Of a stretch of 64,000 bases of DNA, positions 1-11,935 are shown in pieces. Position numbers and translations under genes: made by a program. Source of the stretch: Pontederia crassipes. Its lineage: Eukaryota > Streptophyta > Magnoliopsida > Commelinales > Pontederiaceae. Location: NCBI GenBank assembly GCA_030549335.1, contig CM060196.1, positions 72,004,139 to 72,068,138 on the forward strand, written 5' to 3'. Within the stretch, counting starts at the first letter, position 1. Every line of letters starts with the position of its first letter. Below the pieces are notes generated by a model that did not search any database, was not told where the DNA came from, and saw nothing but the letters and a program-made list of their open reading frames with translations.

Positions 1-2650
1 ATTTTACTATCATTATCAATAATTCATATATCAATTCTATCACCTTTGCATGGAAACTCTATTTAATTATGAAATATTGCTTATTATTTTCCCTTCTTGA
101 ATTATTCTCTAGGAATGTAACCACTATTTTAATTTTGAATTTTAGGAGAGGAAAAAAGGAGATAAAATGAGCTTGAAGGAGAAAGAAAAAGGGGGAGACA
201 GAAGGAAAGGACAATGATGGGACGAAGAAGAAGATCGAAGAAAAGAAAATCTCAACTTTTGGGTAGACAGAGAATGAAAGAAACTTTTATTTTGCCTATG
301 TCGAAGCTTGGCTAAGAACTCTTATTCCCTGTGGTGTAAATTGTGTTGCTAGGCTTGATTCCTTTTTAATAGTCATATCCATTAGACAACTAGTGATTTG
401 TTTTAAGCTGCATTGTGAATGGTTTAATCATGTTTAACCCTTATAGATTGAGAAATCTTTTTTTATTCATACTTCATCTTATTCGAGAGAAGGGATGACG
501 TTCCTTTAAAACTACTTGCAATTGCATTCTTCTTAACGAGCCTTTCTATTTCTGAATTAATTGAGAGGTCTAACTTATCACATTGTGAGGCGAGAGTCCA
601 CAATGATCTCGGTTGTTTTGGATTGAGTTTTTTTTACTAAGACTAGGATTTTGATTTAAATATTTAGAAGAATCGAGAGATCACATTTCCTAATAATCAA
701 GTTGAGAGGTCAATTGATTATCATTCCTAGACTACCTACTAACGGCTTGATTTCTAACATTCCGAGGGAGATCGAGGGATGAGTAGGAAGAGTTAGATTG
801 TTCTTACAAGTAAGAATCAAGAGATCATCCTCCTCATTTAGGGATCACATCACAGTAGTAACCAATTTACCATAAGGGAGTTCTCGTCTCATTAAAATCT
901 TTACCTCGACAATTTCCCTTTATTTCCTTCCTATTATCAACATTCATGGCAATTTCTGAGATATAACGAGATTTGAATTAATCTAAACACTTATGATTTC
1001 TACTCGACCTATATACTCGTAGTAGTGTGGACTCTAGAGTAATTGATTTAAAATTGAATGACATTTAGTTGTTATGAGAGATCATGACTTCTAGAGACCA
1101 CGTCAGCCATCCTCCCACAACATGTTGAGTTCATTAATCAAAGGCCTTAGACCTCATGACAACTAAATATCCGAGCATTCAAGAGAAGTACATTGAAGGC
1201 GAGACAACTACGATCGGCTTGCACTCGCCTTAGTGGAATACGGACAACCATCCCGGGTAGAATGCGAGGAACTTGATGTCGCTGAGGTTGTTTAGATGAT
1301 TTAAAAGAGGGAAAAGATTCGATTCAGAAATACAGTTCAGGATTGTTGAGAACTCTTTAGATACAACACATTTATCATTCGCCCTACTCGGGTCGCCGAC
1401 AACAAAAGAGGATTTTAGATCTTCCCTCTCGGATAGAAACTCTCAGAATCAGAGAAGAATCAAATGTAACAATGATAAGGAAAAATCACACACGCGCGCT
1501 TCAAACACATCAATGATAATCTGAGTCCCCGACTCAATATGATCGTTTATTGTCGAAATCTCAAAATACAAGTAACCCCCTCGAGTCCCAGGTTCGAAGA
1601 CGCGTGACGTCTAAACCAAATAACAAAACACAATCATTGCTAACATAACACAAATCTGAACTATGAATCACTATCGTCGGTGCTCGATTTTTCTACGTAC
1701 GATCGCGCAGAGCTTAATACATCCCTACGATCAGGGATGCAAGACAATAGTGATTTAGGAGCTCCCCTAATTCTAGCTGCAAGGAAAACAGAGAAACCAA
1801 GCAAGGGATCGACTTGATTTCTCTATGTACGATCGCGCAGAACTTGACATATCCCTAAGATTAGGGGTGTAAGATGAAAATGATTCAAAAGCTCAATCCA
1901 TTCATAAATCTATCACGATGCTTCAACACAAGATAAAACATAGGACAACTTCAATAAGACACTAGCAAGGCTCGACGATCTTTTAAATAATATGATATCA
2001 AAAGAGATAAGAACATAAAACATGAAGTTCCATCACAAAACACCTCCCAATCACTAGCTGGTTGTTCAGCTACACATCGGGAAAACAAAAGAAGATGAAA
2101 AGAAGAAAAAAAAGAAAAGAAAGGAAGGAGATAGGTTGCTAGCCGCAACCTCCTTCTCAGCTCCTCGATCCCAACTCAGCCAAAATTTAGAACTCCTTTG
2201 GAACCCCTTCTTCAACAACCCTCTTGCTCTTTTCTAGCTCAAGGGATTGTTCCCTATCCACTATTTTTCTAGCTATTTTTTCATATTCATCTTTAGCTTT
2301 TCAGTCAAAAAAGATGTCTTTGTGATCCTGCATGGTTGCCTTCCTTCAGCTCGTCACCTGTCCATTTGTCCTAGCAAAAAGGAATCTTCTGCTGGTCCTT
2401 CTTTGTTGTCTTTTTCTTAGCTTGCCACCTATCCACTTTCCCCTATCCTACAGCCTTTTTTATTGTCCACATCGGCCTATAAAGGTGTAGAGGAAGCTTC
2501 CTTCTTGTACTGCAAGGGATCTGCTAGGCTGACGTGGAAATGCATCATTTTTTTATTGTTTGCTGCTTTGGACAGCTGAGCTGGTGAACTTTGTCATCTG
2601 CCTTCAAATTTGTCTATGTCTGGGTTGAGGGAACACACTCGTGTTTTTCA
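1..2650. other. Unclassified repeat-like intergenic DNA
   Basis: I see no credible gene here. The only open frame is 65 codons on the minus strand (1951-2148) and matches nothing I know. The texture resembles the untranslated or LTR part of a plant retroelement: recurring phrases such as 'gagatcgagggatg', a CpG-rich stretch around 1180-1720, and an internal duplication at 1683-1895. I found no convincing TG..CA ends, primer-binding site or coding domain, so the family is left open. Confidence 0.35.
1683..1895. repeat. Imperfect direct repeat, two copies
   Basis: Two copies of about 80 bp, at roughly 1683-1763 and 1809-1895. They share 'tacgatcgcgcag', then 'acttga/gctta', 'catccctaaga/cga', 'aggggtg/agggatg' and 'caag..gctc'. 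The offset is about 125 bp. It looks like a local tandem duplication within a repeat-derived leader. Confidence 0.6.
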
Positions 2651-2782
2651 CATTTTGTCGGCTGAGATTTTTAAATGGAAAATAATCAAAACAAGTAATA
2701 ATATCTCATAAATACAATATTTAGAAAATGGATATGAAGAAATAATAGAAGTTGTATTTTTAATATATATTCTTATGTAGTT

Positions 2783-2940
2783 CATACATACATACATACA
2801 TACATACATACATACATACATACATACATGTATGTATATATCATAAGTAGTTTATACATATATATATAATGGTATTTTTAAACTATAATGGTATATTCAT
2901 AAGTAGTTTATACATATATATATATATATATATATATTAA
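2783..2940. repeat. CATA and TA microsatellites
   Basis: About twelve CATA units at 2783-2829 are followed by TA-rich runs, with a (TA)n tract around 2912-2937. The phrase 'aagtagtttatacatatata' occurs twice (about 2843 and 2892), so a short stretch has also been duplicated. No coding content. Confidence 0.85.
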
Positions 2941-3009
2941 GTCTATATCTATATGTACATATGTATACATGTATTTATATGAATGTATATTTATATTATA
3001 TGTATGTAT

Positions 3010-4171
3010 ATCTATATGCGAAGTGCATCTAGCGACACAAAAGACGTCTCTATTTTGATGCTATGTCATGGCAAAATATTTTAGCGACTACATAGCGTCG
3101 ACTCGGCATCTCACAACCAAGATACCAAATTAGCATTGGCGATGCACGGTGCTAAGTCGACGCGGTTGTGCCAAGGTGACGCTATGTAGGCTCTATTGAA
3201 CCACAATTTCGTAAAATCATGTCACTTAATTCAACCCTCATAGATCCACGATTAAGAATATAAACAATATCAATAATACATATATGTAACATATGGTATA
3301 GGGCGAGTCGGGTAACAAATTTATATGGTTAGGAATACATATATGTAACATATGGTATTTAGGAAGTACATATGTAAGTAACATATATAGTTAGGACATT
3401 TGTTCTTAGGTCTTCTTAGCATCGTGGACATTTGTGTTCTTACATAAGATTCGAAATGTAAACTTTATAAATATGATGGAAGGTCCCAATTTAATGGATG
3501 ACATGAAAAGTCATTCCCTCTTTTAATTATTATAGAAATCTATTTGATATATCTCGATGCACTTGCTCATTATCTCTTGAACAAAATATGGTTCAATTGT
3601 TACTTTGTAAACATCTTATAGCTAGCATTAGTTTTGCTCTGATGTAACGATGATGACTTGCAGTAGGGGTACTGAGCTAAACAAGAGAAAATAAGCATGC
3701 ACTCATAAGATGTTTTTGGAGAACTTAGTCATTAGTCATTAGTTTAATCTACTTATTCATCACAATGGCATCATCTTAGCATCGCGTCTTGTGTCACTCT
3801 AATATAGTGTCGTGACCTATCGACGCCACCACAGCGCAAGATGTTGGCGCCCTTATGGATTCAATCATTAGGGTCGAGGTAGCGTCGCATCTCCTGTGAC
3901 AGTAATATAGCTCGTGACATGTTGACGTCACAACAATGCTACAATTTACCGCGCATTTTCTCATTTTCGCGCGTGATAATAACGGCGAAGTAGCATCTCA
4001 TTGACATTTTGTGACGTCAATGTGATGCTAACATGAAGTTATGGTGACGCAATTAGCATCTCGTAACGTTGACGCAATATTGTCGCTATGGTGATGCTAT
4101 TGGCGTCTTCGTAGCGTCACCTAGTTTTGAGATGCTAATTTGCATCGTTATTCAGCAGTTTTCTTATAGTG
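3010..4171. mobile_element. CACTA (En/Spm) remnant, one end preserved
   Basis: The right end is TTTTCTTATAGTG at 4159-4171, the complement of a CACTATAAGAAAA terminus. Inside, at 3010-3200 and 3760-4160, are dense short motifs such as 'gcgtc', 'gatgctaat' and 'gacgct', the subterminal repeats typical of CACTA elements. The same terminus and motif set occur in the large element starting at 56739. I could not find the left terminus; the left side fades into microsatellite DNA. The middle (about 3205-3760) is AT-rich and has no transposase motif. Confidence 0.6.
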
Positions 4172-6145
4172 AAATTTCTATCAACATTCCTTTGTCACCT
4201 ATGCAGAAACTCTGCAACAAAAAATATTCAAGCGAGAGGAAGACACGTTCTTACAACTTCATATTTTCTCAAGAGTATCTGAATCCAAAGGATCAACTAA
4301 TGAAACTATGGTAATCAAGTAGTACGAGCTTCACTCCAAAAGATCTTTGGCAAATCAACCATCCTCAACATACATACGACCTTATAAAATGGTTCTATTC
4401 ATTCTTTCAATAACACCATTATGATATGCTATGTGGTTATGAGTACTATTTTTTCATGTCTGATGTCATGCTCCGCACAATAATCTTTTAACTTTTTGAG
4501 ACGTATATTCATCACCATTGTCTATGCGAAGACACTTTATATTATTTATTGTCTATTTCTTCACCATGACATGAAACTTCTAAAAATCTAAAAATACCTA
4601 ATATTTTGTCTTCATGAAATAAATCCATAATTTTCGTAAAGCATCATCAGTAAAACGTAACAAAATATTTGTTGCCACCTAAAAAGTTTTACCTCAATGG
4701 GACCACACGCATCATAATGCACCAAATTCAATTTATTATCATTCATCTTCGAACTAGACACAAGTGACACCCTGAATTGCTTACCAAATTGGCAATCATC
4801 ACAAGTATTCAAAAATTTACCTTTGATAAAAATGATGTGAGTGTTCATCATGAGAACTTGCATTCATTTCACATTCATGTGTTGTCTTTTGTGCCATAAA
4901 TCTAGTGAAGTTTCTTCCTCAATTGCATTAATTGAGTACCCAATCAAATTCACTTGTGTTTTGTAGAACATCCTTGATAATTTTCTGTTTGCAACAACCA
5001 TAGATCCTTTGATCAATTTTCACTTTTCTATCACCCACGTGATTATAGTAGTCTTGTTGATCCAAAAGACGAGGAGAAATCAGATTAAGGTACAAATTTG
5101 ATGTGTCTGACATCCTTCAAAATCAATTCACAACAAATATTTATTTGAATGCATGCATCTTCACTTCCTATAATTTTAGACTTTGTCTTATTATCCATTT
5201 CTATTGTGCCAAAATCAGCATACTTGTAAACACTGAAGCATTCCTTTAATGGAGTTGCATGATGCAAAGTCCTTGAATGTTCCACTCAACTAAAGAGCGG
5301 ACATGACATTCTTTATTTCTTTCTAAAAGGAATATGAAATTTAAATATGATGTCAATGTAGTAGTACTATGATCATCACCATCTTTTTTATTCTTCTTAG
5401 TCTGTTGCTGCTTCCAATGTCTACAATTTCTCTCGATATGTCCTTACTTGCCATAGTGATAACATGTAAAACTTTCTTCTATCTTTGCCTTTGTTCTCTA
5501 TGACAAGAGCACGTGTGGTATCTGTTCCTATGCTATTCCTCCTTGTTACTTCATTGAACAAACAATATTGGACCATGGAGAGTGATATAACACCATTAGG
5601 AGCAGAATTACTAAGTGTTATCACCAAGATTTCTCATGAATATGACAAAGAACTTATGAGTATTAATCCTCACATCGTATCATCAAGAACTATTTTCATT
5701 GCTTGTAACTGATTTACTATTTTTTTAAATTCACTCAACTGTTCAGCAATAGAATTTTCATTTTCTAACTTCAGGTTCACCAATTTTCAGATCATGAAAG
5801 CTTTATTCTTAGCAGTATTTCTTTCATATAATCTTTGTAACTTCATTCACAAAACTTGTGCATCTATCTATTAAGCAACATCATGAAAAACATTGGCATC
5901 AATAAATTACTTAATCATGCCAACATATTTTTTGTGCATTTTTCTCCAACTTTCATCAATTTTCCCGTTGACTTTTTTTCTCATAATTCAATGGGGTCAA
6001 ACAAGTCCTTGCAATAAATAAAGTCTTACATCCTGCATTTTCAAAATGAATAATTATTCGATGTCAGTTTGATCATATCGTTAAAATAGGTTTTCTTTAT
6101 GTAATTCACACAAAAAAAATTAATAACCTCACTCTGATATTATTT
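4172..6145 (-). mobile_element. Ty1/copia internal region, broken
   Basis: Fossil copia element read on the minus strand. Recognisable parts in order from the right are: a primer-binding-site-like sequence next to 6140 (minus strand ATATCAGAG, as in the usual TGGTATCAGAG complement of initiator Met tRNA); a gag zinc-knuckle-like region near 5400-5460; and a GAG-pre-integrase/integrase zone at about 4320-4870, with the pattern CDDCQFGKQ followed by LVHYDACGP. Reverse transcriptase and RNase H are not seen. The copy is heavily broken, with many breaks, and looks old. Its 5' LTR lies directly to the right. Confidence 0.7.
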
Positions 6146-7224
6146 GTTTAATCTTTTTTGTGTAAATTAAATATTATAAGTCAAGTACGATGCACAATAA
6201 ATAATAATAGTCAAAAGAGGCACTAAATTTACATGGAAAAATTATCCAATAAGAAGGAAAAAATTATGATACAATCATATAGCAATATCACTAACTCAAT
6301 AATAAAGTACGTTGTCTTTAGAATTTTATCCTAAACTCGAATAAGATCCATTGCGATAAATATTTTTTTGAAAAATATTGAAACAACAATAGAAATATTT
6401 TTATTTGAGTACTACAATTTTGATTGTAATAATGTAATATCAAGAAAACATCAAAGATCCTCTCAAACTTTTCACCTCTTCTCCATCCTGTCACCAAGAC
6501 AGAAAATAAGCAGTTTATTTTATTTTTCCTCTTGCTATGGTCACCACTCACTACAAGAAAATGAACAATTTTTGTCGGTTCATTTTTTACGAGCGTAAAT
6601 CCGTCTGAAGTACCGATGAATTTTTCGACGGATTGAAATATCCGTTGAAATTATCGTCGGATAACTTTTCGATGGTTTTATCCATCCGAACTTACGACGG
6701 TTCAAAATTCGTCGAAACTTTCGTCGAAAGTTTCAATGATCGTAACTGTCGAAGATATTAAAATCGTGAGATCAGTTTCCATGCTGGTTTTTCGACGATT
6801 CCGTATCCGTAAAAAATTTTAGCGGTCTTAGCCATCGAAATATGTTAACATTGGTGGCTTATCTATATTTTCCCTTTCGACGGTTTCGACCATCGAAAGT
6901 TGAGACGTTTCACCGAACCGTCAAAACTATCAGCGGTCGGACCCATCGGAATGTTAACTCATTTTAATTATAATTTAAATATTTTCGATGGTTTTGAACC
7001 GTCAAAATGGAAGATTTATAATTTATATATTTCTATTTCATTTGATATATAATAGTATATATTTAGACCGTTCGGAGAACCGTTTAAAGTTTCGACGGTT
7101 CGCTCAACGGTTTGGGACGTCTAAATTTGATTAAATATTTTATATTATTTACTTACTTTTCTACGGTTTCGATCGTCGGAAATAGACTATATAAATATTC
7201 GACCCCACTGTCAGTATTTTGGTT

Positions 7225-7640
7225 TTGATTCCCTCCTCGATCTCCGGCGGCGACCTCTGATCGACATCCCGGCATCCGCGCTCTATCGCCGCCTTCATTC
7301 ACGACCTGGCCTCCGGTGTCTGTGATCTAGAACTTCCACCGCCTGCAATGCGCTCGCGACTCGCTGCTGCTGAACATCGAAGCCACCGTGCGCAGCCAGT
7401 AGCTTGACCCGCCTTCACCTTTGCAACCTCCATCTCCAGCACAGGTACGCACCCCGGCCCCATCCTCCCCCTCCGTCTCTGCAATGCGCTCGCGGCGGCC
7501 AGCCGGATCTGACCGCAGAGGCCCAATCCGGCAGCGTGCGACGGCCAGAACTGGCTGCGGCGGCAGCCAGATCCGGCCGGGGAGGCCCGATGGGCGCCGC
7601 CGCCACATCCGGCCGCCGCAGCCAGTTCATGATTGTTGTA
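7225..7640. other. GC-rich leader inside the CACTA element
   Basis: A sharp GC- and CpG-rich island (many 'gccgcc', 'cggcgg' and 'ccggcc' words) sits just inside the left subterminal repeats. Several overlapping frames stay open on both strands, which follows from the scarcity of stop codons in GC-rich DNA and is not evidence of a gene. The element at 56739-63679 has a similar block at 58859-59460 in the same relative place, so this is probably a promoter or 5' leader of a lost transposon gene. A captured host fragment cannot be ruled out. Confidence 0.5.
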
Positions 7641-8743
7641 TGAAGATCCATTAGCTTATTGTTTCATGATTGTTTTTTTGGGGTTTTCTAGTCATGTGTA
7701 TCTAAATTGTACATTTTGATAATGAACTTTAGCTAGAGCATTACTACCTTTGCTAAAAATCTTTGGAGACAAATGAAGTAGCTTTGCTTTTCTCTTTTAA
7801 AGATGATGCTGGACTAATGTGTGATAAAAAAAAAACAATCTTCATGAATATATATTCCAGATCTTGAATTTTATTCTTTTGTTGAGCTTGTTACAATGAA
7901 AAACGTATGGCATGTGCTTGAGAATAGATGTGTTCTTTGTATGTTAATATATTATTATTTTGCCCATTTCACAATAGCAATACTATCGACCGGTAACCAC
8001 AAGCTTCTTGTATGTTAATATAATTTAATTTTTCGTACAATACTTTGTTTTCTTGCTTGAGGAGTTTCATGAGGTTTCTCCTTTCGACAACTTTAAAAGT
8101 GTAAGAATGCAAAATTTGAGTGTATCATAAATTTGGAGATTATAATTTTTGTTGTCTTATGTTTGATTTAAATGCATGTTATTGGAATCATTTTATTATC
8201 TCTGTCACTCCAAACGACGTAAGTTATTTAATTTTAAGTCATTACTATTTATATGTGTCGACAATGAAATATGAATTCTATTTATTGTGGTAGTTATTAA
8301 ATACGTAATGTTTTTAAATTTATTACCTTAGATTTCATTCATTAGTTCTTATTTGTTATTTTATAGTGCAAATATGATTACTTTTTATTAGTGTTTATGA
8401 TGTTTGTGATTGGTTCTTATTAGTGTTTATGATGTTCTTGATTAGTTTTAATTAGTGTTTACGATGTTTCTTCGATATTTTTTTAAAATCTAATATGTGA
8501 ACCTTTGTAGTGATTATGAAATTTAAATTTATTTTACACCTAAATCCTTATTCTTCGTCTAAGTGTCATTATTAATATTCTGATATGCCTCTTATTATGA
8601 AATTTATGGCTATTTAATTAGTATAACTTGCAAATAATGATGATGAGTGACATGATGCGTGGCGAATTCGACGAACAGGAAGACGAGGACGATGTAGTAC
8701 TATAGCTTCTTTGTGTTGTGTTGGATATTTGATGATGTTGTGT

Positions 8744-8821
8744 TATGTGTTTGGATTTGTGTTGGACGTTATGTGTTTGGATTTGTGTTGGACATTATGT
8801 GTTTGGATTTGTGTTGGACAT
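8744..8821 (+). repeat. 26-bp minisatellite, three copies
   Basis: Three near-identical units start at 8744, 8770 and 8796. The unit begins 'tatgtgtttggatttgtg' and ends 'ttggac(a/g)t'. Shorter degenerate pieces ('tgttatgtgttggac') continue to about 8900. The open frames across it (about 8711-8957) are repeat artefacts. Confidence 0.85.
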
Positions 8822-9590
8822 GATGTTGCATTTGTGTTATGTGTTGGACATGTTGTTACATGTGTTATGTGTTGCATTTGTTACATTTGGACATTTGTTG
8901 TATTATGTGTTTGAAAATTTAATTTCTGTCACTTTTTTTAATGTTTCCAACGGTTAGAATCATCGATAATCATCGATATGCATTTAATTTTTCCGAAACT
9001 TATCGACGATTCTAACCGTCCATCCAAAGTTATAGACTGTCGTACCCGTCGATAACCTTCGACAATTTAACCGTCGAAAGTTAATGACGGTTTGAGCTGT
9101 CGAAACTCAACGGTTTTATCGACAGCACAAATCGTCGATTTAAATTTTCAACGATCGACAGTTCAACGGTTTTATCGACAACACAAATCGTCGATTTAAA
9201 TTTTCAACGATTTGAACCGTCGATAGTATCGACAATTCAAACCGTCGTTACATATCGATGGCTCAAACCGTCTTAAATCTTCAACGGTCGACAGCCGCGT
9301 CCACCAGCTGGACCGTCGAAAATTTCGACGATTCTGAGATAACCGTCGCAAAATATTTGCGACGCGTCATTTTCGCGCGGACGCTATCCATCGAAAAACG
9401 TCATTTCCGACGGTTCTCGGCAAATTACGTAATTAGTTATTTTCTTGTAGTGACTGCACAAGTGTCTCTTGGAAAGATGTCTCGGCCGCTCACAACTCTG
9501 GAAGATAGAAGATCACCTTTATATTAACTTAATTAGGTTAATTAACTAATTAACTTAAATTTGGGCTTCCTCTGGGCTGGCAACCCAACA

Positions 9591-10179
9591 ATATGCATCT
9601 TCCATTATTAATTCATCTACTTATGTATGTTGCAATTGATTTAACATATGTGGCAGACATTAACAAATGTTTGGACAAAGATCATCTACCCATGCATTGA
9701 AAATTGTTTAAACATTCTAGGGTCATATAGCTGGGAAGGAACCGAAATGCACAGCAAATTTGGTTGCAAGTAAAACAACCATTCATTTTAAGATGAATTA
9801 ATTATGACTATAATAGAACTGCAATTATGACTAGGTTTCCCTAAAACTGCATATTCATGATAAAAAAATGATTAACGAATTTGCTACATATTTCTTAAAG
9901 ACTGCCAACATTAAAGCTTTTTCTGAATTAGAATTGTTTTCCACTTTTCTATTTTTGTCGATCATTGCAAGCCCTTTTATATCTGAACCCAAGATACTAG
10001 TCGCGTGCAATTGTTTCTTGGCAGAAATTTATATGCTTGTTAGCCATGGAATCCCAAAGTTTTACCATGACAAAATTTAGTTTATTGTTGTTTTATTTTC
10101 TGTTACAATTGAGCCCCAGTACATAAGAACGTTTTCTTCTCTTTTTTTTTCCTCAAAAGTAGTAGATAAGAAAGTAAAC
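9591..10179. other. Intergenic, nothing recognised
   Basis: AT-rich sequence next to the copia LTR. A 70-codon plus frame at 9868-10080 has no recognisable motif and ordinary AT-rich composition, so I treat it as chance. No terminal repeats or RNA genes seen. Confidence 0.4.
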
Positions 10180-10844
10180 TAGAAATAAAGGAGCACAGGA
10201 AGTCCCAAGCTAAGTGTCATACCCGAGACCTCATTAAGCCTAAGAAGTTCGAATTGGTGGGTCGCTGGTGCGGGAGCTGGATCGCCAGAGTCGGAGCTGG
10301 ATCGATTAGATTGTTGGTCGCCGATGCTGGAGTAGGAGAGGAGAGTAGCGAGAGTCCCGCGGGGGAGAAATAAATAGGAGAAGAGGGGTGGGTTTTTAAT
10401 AGAACTATTGACGGACATAATGATGGGTGTAATGGTCATTCTTTACGAAGGGCGCACCAGCCACCGATAGTACCGACGGAGGCTTCATGCCTTCACAACC
10501 TTCGATGGAAGTCGAGCCATCAAAAGTTTTGATAGTCGCAATTGTCAAAACATTATAATATGGCAATATTGTAATATTATATATATTAAAATATAATATA
10601 ATAAAGTAACGTTCGACTCAATATTATAATATAAGATATTAGTTTTTGAATTTTGACAGCTCGAGCCGTCAAAAACTTTATAATATAATTAATAAATAAC
10701 ATTATATTAAATTTCAAAATATATTATGTTAAATTTTCTGTCCCTTGTTCCGAGGGTTTTACCTAACCGTCACAAAGACCTTCGAAAATTTTGAATGATT
10801 TATGTTCGTTGAAAATGATTCGTCGAAAATATCACTTCTTCTTA
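10180..10844 (-). mobile_element. Decayed CACTA-like remnant
   Basis: Motifs resembling the subterminal repeats of the 6549-9452 element recur here ('gccgtcaaaa', 'accgtcac', 'cgtcgaaaat', 'accgacgga'). A GC-rich leader-like block lies at about 10220-10370. The order (leader left, subterminal motifs right) is that of the other CACTA element reversed, so the 5' end would be at the right, near 10830. Canonical CACTA/TAGTG termini are not preserved. The 86-codon minus frame here (10179-10439) is probably leader sequence. Confidence 0.45.
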
Positions 10845-11695
10845 GGCTGTTTGGTTGCCAGATAAATGGCAGAATATATAGATATTTCGATAATATAGCC
10901 AAACACGACGCAAAATAGTATTATATCGGTCAAATTTCGAAAATCATGAAACCACCTTGAAAACTACAAAACCACCATTTTTAACTTGTGAAAAAGAATA
11001 AAATATTTTCAAAATACTTTCAAATTTTCCAACCACATTTTATTTTTTAAAAAAATTCAATCATATATTATTATATAAATATTTTATTATTATTATGATA
11101 TTGAACACCACATATATATAATAAAATATTTTAATATAAAATATTATACTTTAAAAATTTATTCTCTTAAAACCAAATGGTACGTGAAATAAGAATATTT
11201 TTACTTTTTTCAAAATACGATATTCTTCTGTTTTATTCTCTAAAATTTTATTCGCGTCATTTGGTTACAAGATAAATGACAGAATACCTCAATATTATGA
11301 GAATATGTCAAACACGACGTAAAATAGGATTATCTTAGTCAAACTTTGAAAATTATGAAATCACATTGAAAAACGTAAGACCGTCATTTTATTCTCGTGA
11401 AAAAGAATAAATGTGTTCTTATAAAAATGAAGAATACACTTATTCTTCTTTTTTAAATTTTTTTGACCATATTTTATTTTTAAAAAATTCAATCATATTT
11501 TATTATATAAATATTTTTTATTATTAATGATATTGAACACTACATATGTATTCTAAAACATTTTAAATATAAAATATTATACTTTAAAAATTTATTCTCT
11601 GTAAATCAAACGGTAGATGGAATAAGAATATTTTTACCTTTTTTAAAATATAATATTCTTCTACTTTATTCTCAATTTTATCGCATCCAAACGGC
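10845..11695. mobile_element. Two head-to-tail copies of a TIR element
   Basis: Two diverged copies of a roughly 420-bp AT-rich sequence lie in direct order (about 10845-11253 and 11254-11695). Both open with 'tttggtt(g/a)c(c/a)agataaatg', share 'caaacacgacg(c/t)aaaatag' and 'gatattgaacac', and close with 'atattcttct'. The outer ends are roughly inverted: 'ggctgtttgg' at the left, 'ccaaacggc' at the right. This is a non-autonomous DNA transposon of MITE type duplicated in tandem. Superfamily unknown; no clear TSD. Confidence 0.65.
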
Positions 11696-11732
11696 TTTGT
11701 TTGGATTGGTAGTGTTCAAATAGAAGTACCTT

Positions 11733-11935
11733 AAGCAGCATGGAGGTTTGTTACTAGATGAGAAGATGAAGTCAATCCAAGGTCTTGCAATTAAGATATT
11801 CACGAAAGAAGAGCTGGAACATTCAACAAATAAGTTTGATAAAGAATAAATTCTTGGTGGTGGAGGTCAAGGCACTCTATGTAAGGGAATTCTAAAAGAC
11901 AGCAGTGCGACTGCAATAAAAAAACATCAACAATA
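11733..11935 (+). pseudogene. WAK-type kinase fragment (pseudogene)
   Basis: The plus strand encodes a recognisable start of a wall-associated-kinase cytoplasmic region: QHGGLLLDEKMKSIQG, then IFTKEELEHSTNKFDKE, a stop codon in place of the next residue, then ILGGGGQGTLCKGIL (the glycine loop, with the usual VYKG changed to LCKG) and AIKK (the ATP-binding lysine region). Similarity ends soon after, before an A-rich tract at 11940-11955. There is no extracellular domain upstream and no catalytic loop downstream. The in-frame stop and truncation make it a dead fragment. It is about 31 kb from the fuller WAK gene at 43273 and is probably an old duplicate. Confidence 0.8.

Larger units (their letters stand above)
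6549..9452. mobile_element. Non-autonomous CACTA element, 2.9 kb
   Basis: The ends are CACTACAAGAAAA (6549-6561) and TTTTCTTGTAGTG (9440-9452), a perfect 13-bp terminal inverted repeat. The flanking 3 bp are ACT on both sides (6546-6548 and 9453-9455), the expected CACTA target duplication. Subterminal zones of about 600 bp at the left and 500 bp at the right are packed with 'ccgtcgaaa'/'ttcgacggtt' motifs in both orientations. The interior has a GC-rich leader (7225-7640), AT-rich intron-like DNA, a short acidic reading frame near 8640-8705 and a minisatellite (8744-8821). No TNP2 or TNPA domain is visible, so movement would need enzymes from elsewhere. Confidence 0.92.
6146..9590 (-). mobile_element. 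Copia 5' LTR split by a CACTA insertion
   Basis: On the plus strand the interval starts TGTTTAAT and ends ACCCAACA, so the minus strand reads TGTTGGGT...ATTAAACA, a normal TG..CA LTR with TGTT/AACA ends. It abuts the primer-binding-site-like sequence of the copia fossil at its left. Removing the CACTA element at 6549-9452 and its 3-bp duplication leaves an LTR of about 540 bp. A TATA-like TTAATATAAA lies on the minus strand near 9520. The matching 3' LTR was not found. Confidence 0.65.

Noticed and set aside
7299-7654. Overlapping GC-rich frames on both strands inside the CACTA element
   Set aside because: Stop-poor GC-rich leader; no domain in any frame and no agreement on one strand.
8744-8821. 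CRISPR-like array of short repeats
   Set aside because: Units are directly adjacent without unique spacers, and the context is a plant transposon; the same holds for 63053-63132.
8711-8957. Cysteine- and valine-rich frames
   Set aside because: Translations of the 26-bp minisatellite.
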